A stretch of DNA of 6,292 bases from an uncultured Desulfobacterales bacterium (GCA_937925895.1 CALANC010000156.1:1-6292), one strand, 5' to 3'. Positions 1 through 5,723 are shown, counted from the stretch's first letter. The notes: generated by a model from the letters alone, not told the origin. A program made the numbers and translations.

Positions 1-159
1 GTTAAAGACATCTTCGATATAGACCATTGCTGGATGCGAGGTGACAGCAATAACCGCTGGCTATTTGCAGCAATGGGTTTGACTATCCAGATGCATCAGC
101 TCGAAGCGTACAAAAAGGGAAAATCAACTTGGAATATCAAAGAACAGGTCTTGGGATAA
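1..159 (+). CDS. C-terminal 52 residues of an unrecognised protein (5' end outside window)
   Basis: Frame 1 is open from the first base to a TAA at 157-159 and encodes 52 residues running from VKDIFDIDHCWMRGD to STWNIKEQVLG. The composition (aromatic and basic residues, a central RWLFAAMGL-type hydrophobic helix, a charged tail) and the fact that translation makes sense from base 1 suggest the genuine end of a longer gene. The arrangement of an acidic/His segment followed by a hydrophobic helix near the C terminus is reminiscent of some DDE transposases, but no catalytic DDE residue can be assigned and no terminal inverted repeat is visible downstream. The product is therefore left unnamed. 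It converges on the minus-strand ORF at 234-383, with 74 bases between the two stops and no clear terminator there. Confidence 0.5.
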   Translation, partial: VKDIFDIDHCWMRGDSNNRWLFAAMGLTIQMHQLEAYKKGKSTWNIKEQVLG

Positions 160-233
160 ACTCCCCGACCCCTCAAATACTTACAACCAATTTTAAGACG
201 CCCGATTCCTGAATCCCATAATTTTACAATCCA

Positions 234-383
234 TTAATTATCCCGTACAAGTTCAATCAGCGTCACTTCAGAAGCAGATAAAAAACCTATGGCATCATCA
301 TCAACTATTGGTTTGTGTTTCATTAGAAGCTTAAATTTATCACGGGAAAACTTGGGCAGCAACTCTTTTTCAGAGTCATTCAT
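234..383 (-). CDS. Small hypothetical protein, 49 residues
   Basis: On the minus strand an ATG (bases 383-381) opens a 50-codon frame ending in TAA (236-234). The product begins MNDSEKELLPKF and ends LIELVRDN. It is strongly charged, with a basic segment (KFSRDKFKLLMKHK, about residues 11-24), an acidic DDD at 28-30 and a predicted C-terminal amphipathic helix. It looks like real protein rather than random frame. There is no strong Shine-Dalgarno. Instead a six-codon mini-frame (ATG at 396-394, MSNKNE, stop 378-376) overlaps the start by eight bases. Removing one base would fuse MSNKNE directly to DSEKELL, so the gene is either translationally coupled or has suffered a frameshift. No family is recognised. 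Confidence 0.45.
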   Translation of the reverse strand: MNDSEKELLPKFSRDKFKLLMKHKPIVDDDAIGFLSASEVTLIELVRDN

Positions 384-409
384 TTTTATTTGACATTCTC
401 ACATCCCTA

Positions 410-526
410 TCATATTTTATCTTGTAGAGCTTCTTGTTCTGATCTAATCTCATTCTCAATTTGCTCCAGCCTGTCTATTTTTTCATTAATCACATTTCTG
501 TTAGAAGCTTAGTAGTCCAGTTCCAT
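410..526 (-). pseudogene. Short coiled-coil reading frame with one internal TAA
   Basis: On the minus strand the frame ATG (526-524) MELDY, TAA (511-509), then ASNRNVINEKIDRLEQ and onward runs to TGA (412-410), 39 codons in all. The part after the stop is rich in Glu, Lys, Gln, Ile and Leu with heptad-like spacing and reads like a coiled coil. It could instead be started at a GTG at 493-491 as a 27-residue peptide. Neither start has a recognisable ribosome binding site. It lies just upstream of, and in the same direction as, the 49-residue ORF, and is divergent from the PilZ gene at 568. I infer either a decayed small gene or a very short peptide; chance cannot be excluded at this length. Confidence 0.27.
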
Positions 527-567
527 ACTTTAAAAAGGATATTTATCAGTACTGAAAGGTGTTATCA

Positions 568-903
568 ATGAAAGAGAGACGTCAATATATAAGATTTACT
601 ATTTCACTCCCTGTTAGAATGGAAACCCTTACATTAGACAGAACAGAGGCGTTAGATCTTGTTACCAGAGATATATCTGCTTCTGGAACATTCATTCCAA
701 CACTAACATCATTTCCTGAAGGAACACGGCTTATTCTGGATTTTACCCTACCAGTTAACAACCTTGATAAATTTAATAACATAAAGGGTTTGAAGGACTG
801 TGAAGGAAGCATGGTACGTTCCACCCCTCGGGGTATTGCGATTCAATTTGACAAGGAATGCCAGATTGAAAATTTAAAAACTTTGTCAGATGCACTAATG
901 TAG
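568..903 (+). CDS. Small stand-alone PilZ-domain protein (putative cyclic di-GMP receptor), copy 1
   Basis: The 111-residue product is essentially a single PilZ domain. The N-terminal arginine motif RxxxR is R5-QYI-R9 (in RRQYIRF), and the second ligand motif (D/N)xSxxG is DISASG at residues 35-40, immediately after TR. The later CEGSMVRST and GIAIQF strands (about 79-96) complete the beta-barrel. In the PilZ family these two motifs wrap around cyclic di-GMP, and both are intact here. No signal peptide or membrane segment is seen, so it should be cytosolic. A GTG nine bases upstream is in frame, but ATG 568 is preferred: AAAGG (555-559) lies at good spacing, and this start aligns residue for residue with the paralogue at 5409. 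Of the first 42 residues, 22 match that paralogue without gaps. A terminator follows at 934. The target it controls is unknown. Confidence 0.9.
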   Translation: MKERRQYIRFTISLPVRMETLTLDRTEALDLVTRDISASGTFIPTLTSFPEGTRLILDFTLPVNNLDKFNNIKGLKDCEGSMVRSTPRGIAIQFDKECQIENLKTLSDALM

Positions 904-933
904 ATTAATTTACCTTCATGTTGATTATGGTGT

Positions 934-964
934 AAGCAGGGTCAGTAACGGCCTTGCTTTTTTT
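934..964 (+). terminator. Rho-independent terminator after PilZ gene 1
   Basis: AAGCAGG (934-940) pairs with CCTTGCTT (952-959) with one bulged base, an 11-base loop, and a run of T from 958 to 964. It lies 30 bases after the PilZ stop codon, the expected place for its terminator. Confidence 0.65.
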
Positions 965-1022
965 AATGTCGGTTGCATGTATTTGCTAATTCCGTAGATA
1001 TCAGGCCTAAAATATTTGTAAC

Positions 1023-1076
1023 ATCGTTTTTTCAATATGGACAAATCTATTTTTGAGGATTTGCCCTTTCGGTTTT
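1023..1076 (+). repeat. Terminator-like hairpin, degenerate copy of the element after the kinase
   Basis: GGACAAATC (1039-1047) pairs with GATTTGCCC (1058-1066) with one A-C mismatch and a 10-base loop, followed by TTTCGGTTTTT. The preceding ATCGTTTTTTCAA (1023-1035) matches ATCATTTTTTCAA (4352-4364) at 12 of 13 positions, and the stem sequences are also alike. The two sites look like copies of one element on either side of the kinase gene. The T-tail here is interrupted, so termination would be weaker than at 4363. Confidence 0.5.
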
Positions 1077-1252
1077 TATGGTATGTAAATATCAAGAATC
1101 GGATTCAGCTTGTGTTTTTAGTAAGATGCCAAATTGATTACGATCATAAATTTTCACTTTTCGGCAATTGAAGGTCTAATGAAGCAATTCTGAACAGACA
1201 TCATTAAAACATTTGCACCCCCAGCCCCCTTCATGTTAACTTTATTTAGGCA

Positions 1253-1317
1253 TAGAATATTCTAACACCGCTTAACACCATCTCTTGAAGATTCTCTCAA
1301 TTCTGTGCTGAATATTC
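1253..1317. repeat. Pair of GAATATTC palindromes
   Basis: TAGAATATTCTA (1253-1264) is a perfect 12-base palindrome. Its core GAATATTC recurs at 1310-1317. The centres are 55 bases apart, 164-228 bases upstream of the kinase start. They could be operator half-sites for a dimeric regulator, but short AT-rich palindromes also occur by chance. Confidence 0.3.
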
Positions 1318-1450
1318 GACCTTCAACGTAAATTGATCAAAATACTGGCTGAATAGGCCTAATCGACATAAATTACAGTTAAAGACACGGGTAAATAATC
1401 TATGACGTGGAGGATCATAAGGCGTATTAAATCTGTACAAAAATGCATAA

Positions 1451-1473
1451 GGCTTTTTTAAAAAGCCGGAGGA
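1451..1473 (+). promoter_or_regulatory. Hairpin abutting a strong ribosome binding site of the kinase gene
   Basis: GGCTTTTTTAAAAAGCC (1451-1467) folds into a 7-bp stem with a 3-base loop. The next base begins the Shine-Dalgarno GGAGGA (1468-1473), seven bases from ATG 1481. The strong ribosome binding site fixes the start. A stem stacked directly against it may tune ribosome access or mRNA stability; that role is inferred. Confidence 0.5.
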
Positions 1474-1480
1474 CGTTCTA

Positions 1481-4222
1481 ATGGTGGATAAACCAACTTA
1501 TGACGACTTGGAACAAAGGGTTAATGAGCTCGAAAAAGAATCAGCTGAATTTAAGAAGACTGAGAGAAAACTCCTGGAAAGCGAAAAGCGTTACAGCATA
1601 CTTGCAGAAGCCAGTTTTGAGGGAATACTGGTTCATGGTAAAGGAAAAGTCCTTGATGCTAATAGTAGATTTGCTGAAATGTTCGGATACAATCTTGATG
1701 AATTGCCTGGCAAAGATGCAATGGAACTGATCTCATCCGACCATCGGGATACTGTTCGAAATTATATTGCTTCCGAATTTGAAGGACCATACGAAGTGCT
1801 AGGATTGAGAAAGGATTCATCAACATTTCCTATCGAAATACGAGCCAGACATATGATGTATGGTGGACGTAACGTTAGAGTGGCCGTGGCCAGGGATACC
1901 ACCGAGCGCAAGCGGGCGGAAGAAGAACTACGCGAGAGTGAGGAACGTTACAAAAGCCTTTTCAAGAACAATCATTCCGTGATGCTCCTAATTGATCCGG
2001 AGAATGCAGATATTGTAGATGCCAACCCAGCCGCTATCTCCTATTATGGTTGGAGTCATAAAGAGCTTACCTGTAAAAAGATTACAAATATTAATACGCT
2101 CACAGAGGAGCAAGTGTTTCAGGAAATGGAACGAGCGAAGAAGGAACATCGGCGACACTTTTATTTCCAGCACCGTCTGGCTAACGGAGATATCCGTGAT
2201 GTTGAAGTGTACAGTGGTCCTATTCAATTACAAGGCCAGCAACTTCTATATTCGATAATTCATGACATTACCGAGCGTAAAAGAATGGAAGAGGCACTAA
2301 GGGAAAGCGAGGAGAAATTTAAACATCTTACTGAAGGATTATCTGATGTAGTGCTGACCATAACCTTGGATGGAAATCTCAGCTATGTCAGCCCTGCAGT
2401 AGAAAAATTTGGAGGCTATGATCCAAAGGAAGAGGTCGGGAATAATATTGCCAAGTATTTTGCCAAAAAAACTGAACTATTAATCGCTCTAAATTTAATC
2501 GAGGAAATTTCTATTCATAAAAAATCAGCATCTATTGAATTTCTTTTTAAGCCCAAGAACAAAGAGCCTTTTTACGTTGAGGTTACTGGTAAACCGCTTA
2601 TTAGAAAAAATAGAGTATTAAGTATTCAATGCGTTATGCGTGACATCTCCAAACGCAAACAAGCAGAAGATGAGCTTCGGAAGAGCGAACAGCGCTTCCG
2701 GAATGTATATGACACCGCACCTTTAGCTTTCGTAGTTTGGGATATAAATACCCGTGTTACCGATTGGAATAAGAAAGCAGAAGTACTTTTTGGTTGGAGC
2801 AAGGAAGAGGTTATTGGTAATAATTTCTTTGATTTTCTTATTCCCGAGAAGGATCGACCACAAGTTACAGACGTTGTGAACATCCTCCTAAAAGGTGAGC
2901 TTCAGAGTCACTCTATTAATGATAATCTTACCAAGGACGGGAAAATAATCACCTGTGAATGGAACAACTCGCCACTCCATGACCATGATGGGAATATAAT
3001 GGGGGCTATATCCCTTGGACTTGATATTACCGAGCGTAAGCAAGTGGAAGAAGAAAAAGATAAACTTCAAACCCAACTCCAGCAAGCCCAAAGAATGGAG
3101 GATATTGGCACCATTGCGGGAGGCGTAGCTCATGATCTTAACAATGTCCTTTCCGGTATTGTAAGTTATCCTGAACTGCTATTAATGGATCTTCCTGAAG
3201 ACAGTCCTTTAATAAAGCCTATCTTAACCATTCGAGACTCAGGGAGAAAAGCTGCGGCTATTGTGCAGGATCTGTTGACTCTGACAAGAAGAGGGGTTGT
3301 TACTAAAGAGGTTGTAAACTTAAATGATATTATTACTGAACATTTGAAAAGCCCAGAGCATGAAAAGTTGAAATTCTTCCATCCCGGGGTTGAAATAGAG
3401 ACCAATATTGATTCTGATCTCTTAAACATCTCGGGCTCTTCTATTCATCTATCCAAAACTGTTATGAATTTAGTCTCCAATGCAGCAGAGGCTATGCCCG
3501 ATGGGGGGAAGATTTTTATATCCGCAGAAAACAGATACATCGACAGACCCATAAACGGTTATGACAGTATAGAGGAAGGTGAATATATTACCCTTGCAGT
3601 TTCTGATACTGGAATAGGTATTTCACCGCAGGAGATGGAAAGGATATTTGAGCCTTTTTATACGAAAAAGGTAATGGGAAGAAGCGGGACGGGATTAGGC
3701 ATGACAGTTGTAAGGGGTACAGTAAAAGACCACAATGGATATATCGATGTTCAAAGCACAGAAGGAAAAGGGAGCACATTCACGCTCTATTTTCCTGCAA
3801 CTCAACGAGAAATATCTAAAGAGAAAGACTTGTTGCCTACTGAAGATTACATGGGTCAGGGGGAGTTAATTTTAGTGGTAGATGATATAAAGGAGCAAAG
3901 AGAGATAGCATTTGCCATGTTGACCACATTGGGTTACTCAGCCCATACGGTTTCAAGTGGTGAAGAAGCAATTGAATATTTAAAAGACCACAGCGTAGAT
4001 TTAATCGTACTCGATATGATTATGGATCCAGGCATAGACGGCCATGACACATACAAGAAAATTCTGGAATTGCATCCACGGCAAAAAGCTATTATCGCAA
4101 GTGGGTTTTCTGAAACAGACCGAGTAAAAGAGGTTCAAAGACTTGGCGCCGGATTATATGTAAAGAAACCATATACTTTGGGAAAAATTGGTTTGGCTGT
4201 AAAAGCTGAATTAGAGAAATAA
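1481..4222 (+). CDS. Multi-PAS hybrid sensor histidine kinase with C-terminal receiver domain
   Basis: The 913-residue protein autophosphorylates on a histidine and is expected to pass the phosphate to its own receiver. Order of domains: N-terminal coiled coil (about 5-37); PAS1 (37-139), PAS2 (153-264), PAS3 (276-388) and PAS4 (402-516), each ending in a PAC-type helix such as DTTERKRAEEEL or DITERKRMEEAL; a coiled-coil linker (518-540); HisKA with H-box GGVAHDLNN (acceptor His551); HATPase_c with N-box NLVSNAAEA (663-671), G1 DTGIG (709-713), F-box FEPFYTKK (723-730) and G2 GTGLGM (736-741); receiver (about 795-910) with acidic pair D801 D802, acceptor D845 in VLDMIMDPGIDG, switch S874 and K896-P897. 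All catalytic residues look intact. No transmembrane segment or signal peptide is present, so it senses a cytoplasmic cue; the PAS ligands are not readable. No partner regulator or Hpt gene adjoins it, so the output partner is unknown. The start is fixed by GGAGGA seven bases upstream. Confidence 0.96.
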   Translation: MVDKPTYDDLEQRVNELEKESAEFKKTERKLLESEKRYSILAEASFEGILVHGKGKVLDANSRFAEMFGYNLDELPGKDAMELISSDHRDTVRNYIASEFEGPYEVLGLRKDSSTFPIEIRARHMMYGGRNVRVAVARDTTERKRAEEELRESEERYKSLFKNNHSVMLLIDPENADIVDANPAAISYYGWSHKELTCKKITNINTLTEEQVFQEMERAKKEHRRHFYFQHRLANGDIRDVEVYSGPIQLQGQQLLYSIIHDITERKRMEEALRESEEKFKHLTEGLSDVVLTITLDGNLSYVSPAVEKFGGYDPKEEVGNNIAKYFAKKTELLIALNLIEEISIHKKSASIEFLFKPKNKEPFYVEVTGKPLIRKNRVLSIQCVMRDISKRKQAEDELRKSEQRFRNVYDTAPLAFVVWDINTRVTDWNKKAEVLFGWSKEEVIGNNFFDFLIPEKDRPQVTDVVNILLKGELQSHSINDNLTKDGKIITCEWNNSPLHDHDGNIMGAISLGLDITERKQVEEEKDKLQTQLQQAQRMEDIGTIAGGVAHDLNNVLSGIVSYPELLLMDLPEDSPLIKPILTIRDSGRKAAAIVQDLLTLTRRGVVTKEVVNLNDIITEHLKSPEHEKLKFFHPGVEIETNIDSDLLNISGSSIHLSKTVMNLVSNAAEAMPDGGKIFISAENRYIDRPINGYDSIEEGEYITLAVSDTGIGISPQEMERIFEPFYTKKVMGRSGTGLGMTVVRGTVKDHNGYIDVQSTEGKGSTFTLYFPATQREISKEKDLLPTEDYMGQGELILVVDDIKEQREIAFAMLTTLGYSAHTVSSGEEAIEYLKDHSVDLIVLDMIMDPGIDGHDTYKKILELHPRQKAIIASGFSETDRVKEVQRLGAGLYVKKPYTLGKIGLAVKAELEK

Positions 4223-4362
4223 CATATTCGGATTTATATATTTTTGCTTTCAACCAAGTTAGAAATTTCAATATATTTTATTGTTAGAAAACTACTCCCC
4301 AGCTGGTGGGCTATAAAAACGTAAATATCCGAGCGTTGAAAATTGGGTGATATCATTTTTTC

Positions 4363-4399
4363 AAAAGGGCAAATCCTTTTAAGAGGGTTTGCCTTTTTT
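4363..4399 (+). terminator. Strong rho-independent terminator after the kinase
   Basis: GGCAAATCC (4368-4376) pairs with GGGTTTGCC (4385-4393) over nine pairs (one G-T), with an 8-base loop and six T (4394-4399). A run of A on the left (4363-4366) would allow the stem to extend and to act on the other strand too. It sits 140 bases beyond the kinase stop. Confidence 0.8.
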
Positions 4400-4644
4400 G
4401 ATTTCGGTTGGGAATCTTCAATTTGCAAGTATTTGGGAATTAGACACGACATTGCTCATTTTTGATTATAGCTCCGCACCACAAAAGATCATTAACATCC
4501 ATTTCTCACCCCATTTCAATCAATTCAAAATTCACCTTTTGAGATAAAACATATATTTTGATTATCAATTCGTTAGGGGTACTTAAATTGGATTTGTAAT
4601 ATAACTATTCGATGTTACCCAAAATCTTGATTTTTAGGTATGCC

Positions 4645-4680
4645 ATATATAGTAATTTATTTAATTAGGCCACTATATAT
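4645..4680. repeat. 9-bp perfect inverted repeat upstream of promoter
   Basis: ATATATAGT (4645-4653) and ACTATATAT (4672-4680) are perfect inverted repeats with an 18-base spacer, 43 bases upstream of the -35 box at 4723. The position suits an activator or repressor site. Low sequence complexity lowers the weight of the match. Confidence 0.4.
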
Positions 4681-4722
4681 TCTAATTCGACAAAATTATA
4701 TATAAATTATATATAATTATAC

Positions 4723-4751
4723 TTGACATGATAAACTTGCTAATTTATGAA
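4723..4751 (+). promoter_or_regulatory. Sigma70-type promoter for the PilZ-like gene
   Basis: A consensus -35 TTGACA (4723-4728) is followed at 17 bases by TATGAA (4746-4751), matching four of six -10 positions. AT-rich tracts directly upstream resemble an UP element. Transcription would start near 4758, giving a leader of roughly 97 bases before ATG 4855. Confidence 0.55.
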
Positions 4752-4770
4752 AATGATAAATCTCATGTTT

Positions 4771-4828
4771 TACCCATCTGGTTGGGTAGATTTTTAAAAA
4801 AGTATCCGTAACGATTTACTATCGGGTA
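4771..4828 (+). promoter_or_regulatory. Structured 5' leader with two hairpins (attenuator-like)
   Basis: Hairpin 1 is TACCCA (4771-4776) with TGGGTA (4783-4788), loop TCTGGT, followed by GATTTTT, which resembles a weak terminator. Hairpin 2 is TATCCG (4803-4808) with CGGGTA (4823-4828), including one G-T pair. TACCC of hairpin 1 is also complementary to GGGTA of hairpin 2, so the two could be rearranged into an alternative fold. No known riboswitch class is recognised. The ribosome binding site AGGA (4844-4847) lies just downstream. Confidence 0.35.
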
Positions 4829-4854
4829 TCATATTTTTCAGTTAGGATGAAACC

Positions 4855-5208
4855 ATGAAAGAAAAGACTATCTTTAACCGATCAGCAGGAAGAAATTCTA
4901 AATCAAGAACCATTTTAGACAAGTTCTACAGCGTACAGTTCTTTTTAAATGATATGGGGCCGACTTGCCTATTTAAGTTAAGACACATTCCTTTAAACGG
5001 GTTATGTATTCTGCCAAAAGAAGATTCTTCAGTACTCAAAGAACTGAAAGATGGTGATATAATTGACGTGAAATAAAAAACGCCGGGGTTATCAAAACCC
5101 TCCAAACTTTTGAAAACCCAGATCTCCTCAAAAAATTGTCATGATCATTTTATGGGGCTTTCTCTGGTTGGCCTGTCCATCATCGACAAGCAAGATGAGC
5201 GTTTGTGA
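4855..5208 (+). pseudogene. PilZ-like small protein gene interrupted by an in-frame TAA
   Basis: The open part (4855-5073) gives 73 residues, MKEKTIF...GDIIDVK, then TAA at 5074-5076. The central block (YSVQF at 25-29, FKLRHIPLNGLCIL at 40-53, KEDSSVLKELKDGDIIDVK to the stop) resembles small PilZ-like proteins that I recall from Desulfobacterota, about 110-120 residues long and usually continuing after this point with KYYP-like residues. Here the same frame continues for 43 sense codons without another stop (KTPGLSKPSKLLKTQ ... LVGLSIIDKQDERL) to TGA 5206-5208. Its LKTQ and LVGLSI blocks look like the missing C-terminal half, and the total of 118 codons fits a full-length gene. A TAT or TAC (Tyr) to TAA change would explain the stop. 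In addition, the expected (D/N)xSxxG ligand motif reads HIPLNG (44-49), lacking D and S. The start has AGGA seven bases upstream. A shortened functional 73-residue product is the alternative. Confidence 0.7.
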
Positions 5209-5227
5209 ATTCTGCGACTTGAAAATA

Positions 5228-5384
5228 AAGGGAAGGCCATCACATAAAATGCGCTGGTATATTTGATTTAAGAGAAGAACAAATTAGAAAGCGTGACAGG
5301 TTCGGATGAACCAAGCGCGTCAAGAGTGATGGCTTAACCGAACCAAGTGATGCTTTGAAACAATTGATTAAGGATTTTTTGTAA
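5228..5384 (+). other. Possible degenerate coding remnant plus inverted repeat
   Basis: One frame reads REGHHIKCAGIFDLREEQ...KRDRFG, then TGA (5307-5309), then TKRVKSDGLTEPSDALKQ...KDFL and TAA (5382-5384). Both halves have protein-like composition, with an amphipathic helix at the end, but there is no start codon or ribosome binding site. The same stretch holds a 7-bp perfect inverted repeat, GGTTCGG (5299-5305) and CCGAACC (5338-5344), and a local hairpin GGTTC-GGAT-GAACC (5299-5312). I cannot tell whether it is a dead gene, a structured RNA or chance. Confidence 0.25.
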
Positions 5385-5408
5385 ACTTTAACCAAAAAGG
5401 AATTATCA

Positions 5409-5723
5409 ATGGAAGAACAACGTCAATATAAAAGGTTTCCGGCTAAACTTCCTGTAATACTGGAGGCCATAACGACAAGCAGATTAAGGGTCCTTAATGT
5501 TGAAACCAGAGACATTTCTGCCACCGGCGCATTCATTTTTACAAAGGAGGCCGCTTTTATTCCAGATGATACGCGGTTTATTCTAAGCTCTTTCAACTCG
5601 GATGAAAGCAAAATAGAACTGAAGGAATTGAAGCAGTTGGAAAATTGTACAGGCACTTTGGCGCGCTCAACTTCAGAAGGTATTGCGATTCGTTTTAACA
5701 GTCCAGCTGAACTATTTTCTTAA
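5409..5723 (+). CDS. Small stand-alone PilZ-domain protein (putative cyclic di-GMP receptor), copy 2
   Basis: The 104-residue product is a lone PilZ domain. RxxxR is R5-QYK-R9, and DxSxxG is DISATG at 35-40. The C-terminal strands NCTGTLARST and EGIAIRF (about 79-97) match those of the copy at 568. Both cyclic di-GMP motifs are complete. It has no signal peptide or membrane helix. The start ATG has AAAAAGGA seven bases upstream. The leader block TTATCAATG and the CGTCAATATA codons are shared with copy 1, supporting descent by duplication. The two proteins differ most in the loop between residues 43 and 75 and in the tail (copy 1 is seven residues longer), so they may have different partners. 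No clear own promoter is visible, and the interrupted PilZ-like gene lies 200 bases upstream. Confidence 0.9.
   Translation: MEEQRQYKRFPAKLPVILEAITTSRLRVLNVETRDISATGAFIFTKEAAFIPDDTRFILSSFNSDESKIELKELKQLENCTGTLARSTSEGIAIRFNSPAELFS

Larger units (their letters stand above)
904..1480. other. 577-base intergenic region before the hybrid kinase
   Basis: No convincing gene is seen on either strand. The region holds the terminator at 934-964, a second terminator-like hairpin at 1039-1066, two GAATATTC palindromes (1255-1262, 1310-1317), a C-rich patch (about 1216-1233) and the kinase leader hairpin at 1451-1467. I found no promoter with good -35 and -10 boxes for the kinase; the promoter may be weak or use another sigma factor. 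A 19-codon frame at 1402-1461 (MTWRIIRRIKS...) could be a leader peptide but has no clear ribosome binding site. Confidence 0.5.
4223..4854. other. 632-base AT-rich intergenic region
   Basis: No gene is supported on either strand. Contents in order: an AT-rich stretch with an 8-base palindrome CCAGCTGG (4299-4306), the terminator at 4363-4399, TTTCGGTTG and GTATTTGNNAATT blocks (4402-4441) that resemble sequence just after the terminator at 934-964, an 11-base palindrome TTGATTATCAA (4558-4568), the inverted repeat at 4645-4680, a run of AATTATATATA-type repeats (about 4694-4720) that could act as an UP element, the promoter at 4723-4751 and a structured leader. Confidence 0.5.

Noticed and set aside
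323..511. 11-base direct repeat TTAGAAGCTTA at 323-333 and 501-511
   Set aside because: The copies fall in different frames of the two minus-strand ORFs with unrelated flanks, so chance is likely.
559..567. GTG start nine bases upstream of PilZ copy 1
   Set aside because: It would overlap the Shine-Dalgarno, and the ATG at 568 matches the start of the paralogue.
582..824. 80-residue minus-strand frame opposite PilZ copy 1
   Set aside because: It is the antisense shadow of the PilZ gene; a similar shadow appears opposite the paralogue at 5423-5656, as expected from shared sense sequence.
1209..1234. 26-codon minus-strand frame beginning MKGAGGANVLMM
   Set aside because: It has no ribosome binding site and starts in the C-rich patch; length and composition do not support a gene.
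1988..2227. Minus- and plus-strand alternative frames within the kinase gene
   Set aside because: They overlap well-defined PAS coding sequence and have no start signals or domain features of their own.
4234..4452. 72-residue minus-strand frame (MSCLIPKYLQIEDS...)
   Set aside because: It runs through the strong terminator at 4363-4399, has no ribosome binding site and no protein-like domain pattern.
5086..5100. GGGTT-ATCAA-AACCC hairpin as a terminator after the 73-residue frame
   Set aside because: No T-run follows, and it lies within the apparent continuation of the PilZ-like reading frame.
5298..5312. tRNA T-arm-like AGGTTCGGATGAACC
   Set aside because: The loop is four bases rather than seven, and no acceptor, D or anticodon arm can be built around it.
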